Shown here piece by piece: positions 62,656 to 64,000 of a stretch of 64,000 nt of DNA. The stretch covers positions 62,001-126,000 of the forward strand of contig NZ_QQBJ01000026.1 in the NCBI RefSeq assembly GCF_003347205.1. The letters run 5' to 3'. Each line of letters starts with the position of its first letter. Within the stretch, counting starts at the first letter, position 1. The notes under the pieces are model-generated. The model was not told where the DNA came from. It saw nothing but the letters and a program-made list of their open reading frames with translations, and made no database searches. A program made the translations under genes and the position numbers. This DNA comes from Mycolicibacterium moriokaense. GTDB lineage: Bacteria; Actinomycetota; Actinomycetes; Mycobacteriales; Mycobacteriaceae.

Positions 62656-63353
62656 GGCTTGACGACCGGTGCCAGCTTGTCCAGCGGCTTCGGGTCCGGC
62701 GGGGGATCGACCTGCGGAACCTGGGCGATCTTGATGTCCGGCGGGTTGAATTTCGGCGGCTCCGGCGGGGTCGGCGGCTGGGGCGGTTCGGGAGCGGGCG
62801 GTTCCGGTTTCTCGCCGAGCGGCGGAAGGGTGGGGATCTGCACGTCGATGACGACGGGCGGCGGAGCGGCGGGCGGCACGGCGACGGGCAGTGGGGCGGG
62901 CGCCACCGCGGCGGCGGGCGCGGGCGTGGCCGTCTTCGGCGCAATCACCGGTGCGGCCGGCTTCGGCGCGGGCCGCGCGACGGTCACCGGTGCCGGTGCC
63001 TGCGGACCGCTCGGCGGCGTCGCGGCGGATGGCAGCGGCGAGGTCGACACGCCCGCATCGGGGACGATCGCGGTGGGTTTCGCCGGCTCGGCCCAGCCGA
63101 ACAACACGGCGCCCAGGGTGGCCCCGCCGATCACGCCCGCGGCCAGCGCGGCGAACAGCTTCGCGCGGGAAGCGGAGCGGTCGCGGCGTTCGGAAATCGC
63201 GGTCGTCGGCTCGTCGTAGCCGACGTCGCCGCCGATATCACCCAGCGCGCTCGACGACCAGGCCTGCGCGACGGTGTAGTCGTCCCGCTCGTCGTAGTAG
63301 GCGGCCGCGGCGATGGTCGCGGTGTGGAATCCGGTGTCGGATGTGGTGGTCAT
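62652..63353 (-). CDS. Proline-rich single-span membrane protein
   Basis: 233 residues: an N-terminal cytoplasmic part (1-65), one helix (about 66-87, LFAALAAGVIGGATLGAVLF), then a long Pro/Ala-rich outer segment (PPEPPKFNPPDIKI). It has no domain I recognise. ATG 63353 has an excellent GGAGGACACC site. It is coupled by a 4-nt overlap to the membrane-tethered sigma factor and has the same topology and a similar tail, so the two may sense the same outer signal. Confidence 0.82.
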   Translation of the reverse strand: MTTTSDTGFHTATIAAAAYYDERDDYTVAQAWSSSALGDIGGDVGYDEPTTAISERRDRSASRAKLFAALAAGVIGGATLGAVLFGWAEPAKPTAIVPDAGVSTSPLPSAATPPSGPQAPAPVTVARPAPKPAAPVIAPKTATPAPAAAVAPAPLPVAVPPAAPPPVVIDVQIPTLPPLGEKPEPPAPEPPQPPTPPEPPKFNPPDIKIAQVPQVDPPPDPKPLDKLAPVVKP

Positions 63354-63498
63354 GGTGTCCTCCGGTGACTGGTCGCGGCCCCGGCGGAACCGCTGCTACA
63401 GGTAGGAGTGAGAACCCAGGCCCGCGGTGACACTTTTTCGCCGGCGAATTTTCCGCCGGGCGTTGTTCTCGCCGGGGCCGCCGGGCAGGATCGACGCC

Positions 63499-63966
63499 GT
63501 GACCGCACCGAAGGCGCTGCTCGTGACGATCACCGCTGTTGCGGCGACGGCCGCGGTGATGCCGATGGCGACCTCAGCGGCCGAGCCCGAGACGGTGGGC
63601 ACCGTCGTCCACGTGGTGATCCAGCAGTCGTTCGAGCAGACCGCGGATGCCGATCAGTGCGTCGGCGCCGGACCGCTGGCCGCCGTCCGCCGCGGCTCGT
63701 CGGCGGTGCTGATGGAGGGGTCGGCGTCATCCGACACCCCCAAGGTGGCCGTGGGTCAGTTCTTCCGCTCACGCATGAAGGACGGCGCCTGCGAGGCGCT
63801 GTTCATCACCAGCGCACCGGTCATGCCCAGCTTCAACGTGCAGTTCGCCGGCCCCGGCGCAGAGCTGAGCCCGACGTTCGGGCCCATCCCGTCCGAGCAG
63901 GTGACCGATCAGCCGGGCATCCAGCAGGCCGTGCTGATCGACATGGACGTCCAGCGGCCGACCTAG
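63499..63966 (+). CDS. Secreted protein of unknown function
   Basis: 155 residues with a Sec signal (start MTAPKALLVTITAVAATAAV, cut near TSA-AEP). The mature part is beta-rich, has two Cys (QCVGAG, GACEALF) that may pair, and resembles no family I know. GTG 63499 gives the clean signal; an upstream ATG at 63427 would add a basic stretch. It is divergent from the sigma/membrane protein pair. Confidence 0.75.
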   Translation: MTAPKALLVTITAVAATAAVMPMATSAAEPETVGTVVHVVIQQSFEQTADADQCVGAGPLAAVRRGSSAVLMEGSASSDTPKVAVGQFFRSRMKDGACEALFITSAPVMPSFNVQFAGPGAELSPTFGPIPSEQVTDQPGIQQAVLIDMDVQRPT

Positions 63967-64000
63967 CCGGCGGCGCGCGCGATGACCGCCCAGCCGAACT
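63963..64000 (-). CDS. Possible 3' end of a gene running out of the window
   Basis: On the minus strand, the last 38 nt read FGWAVIARAAG then a stop (TAG), overlapping the stop of the preceding plus-strand gene by 3 nt. A convergent tail-to-tail overlap of this kind occurs several times in the window. Only 11 residues are visible, so no family can be named. Confidence 0.3.
   Translation of the reverse strand, partial: FGWAVIARAAG

Overview
The window is a 64 kb, GC-rich piece of a mycobacterial chromosome, most likely from a fast-growing environmental species (Mycolicibacterium-like). The backbone matches, from memory, the order of the Mycobacterium tuberculosis Rv2869c-Rv2836c block read in reverse: rip1, ispG, an Rv2867c-type acetyltransferase, the penicillin-binding lipoprotein, mapB, glnA4, the class I amidotransferase, aldC, an SDR, nicT, mtr, an Rv2854-type hydrolase, an Rv2851c-type acetyltransferase, the Mg-chelatase-like protein, cobO, cobB, cysG, efpA, proS, the Rv2844/Rv2843 pair, rimP, nusA, ylxR, infB, rbfA, nrnA and dinF. 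Between these conserved blocks lie accessory islands that differ from M. tuberculosis. I see no rRNA, tRNA, CRISPR, insertion sequence or phage gene.

Layout. 1-5.4 kb: end of the Rip1 protease, ispG, two GNAT proteins (one with a gyrase-A-like helical N-terminus) and a penicillin-binding lipoprotein. 5.4-12.6 kb: accessory genes, namely a small excalibur protein, a sulfotransferase, a DUF1214-type protein, a very large LuxR regulator, a DUF1707 protein and an NTF2-like protein. 12.6-16.4 kb: methionine aminopeptidase, cobyric acid synthase, a lipoprotein and a nucleophile-less alpha/beta hydrolase. 16.4-20.0 kb: the two-gene operon for the osmoprotectant N-acetylglutaminylglutamine amide. 20.1-32.8 kb: a large catabolic island with two divergent ethanolamine-type permeases, an FGGY kinase, a glycerol-1-phosphate-dehydrogenase-like enzyme, a TIM-barrel protein, a GntR regulator, a GlnA4-type ligase, a gamma-glutamyl hydrolase, an aldehyde dehydrogenase, an SDR and a second GntR regulator. 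32.9-36.3 kb: a secreted protein, a tiny membrane protein, a methyltransferase, an ArsR sensor and the NicT nickel/cobalt transporter. 36.3-39.3 kb: mycothione reductase, a hydrolase and a GNAT. 39.3-44.4 kb: cobalamin synthesis. 44.5-47.7 kb: two tandem EfpA-type efflux pumps. 47.7-58.3 kb: proS and the nusA-infB translation operon, ending in dinF. 58.3-63.4 kb (minus strand): an MmpL transporter, a hotdog thioesterase, and a membrane-tethered ECF sigma factor with a proline-rich membrane partner.

How it fits together. The 20-33 kb island looks like uptake of an amine, gamma-glutamylation, aldehyde oxidation and release of glutamate. A kinase/dehydrogenase/TIM-barrel module for an unidentified phosphorylated polyol lies inside it. 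A 19-bp motif conserved at 17 positions occurs both between the two permeases and just upstream of glnA4, which ties the two ends of the island into one likely regulon. NicT and the cobalamin genes may be linked through cobalt or nickel supply. Several intergenic gaps carry long palindromes, and two of these belong to one dispersed repeat family (13.5 kb and 49.5 kb).
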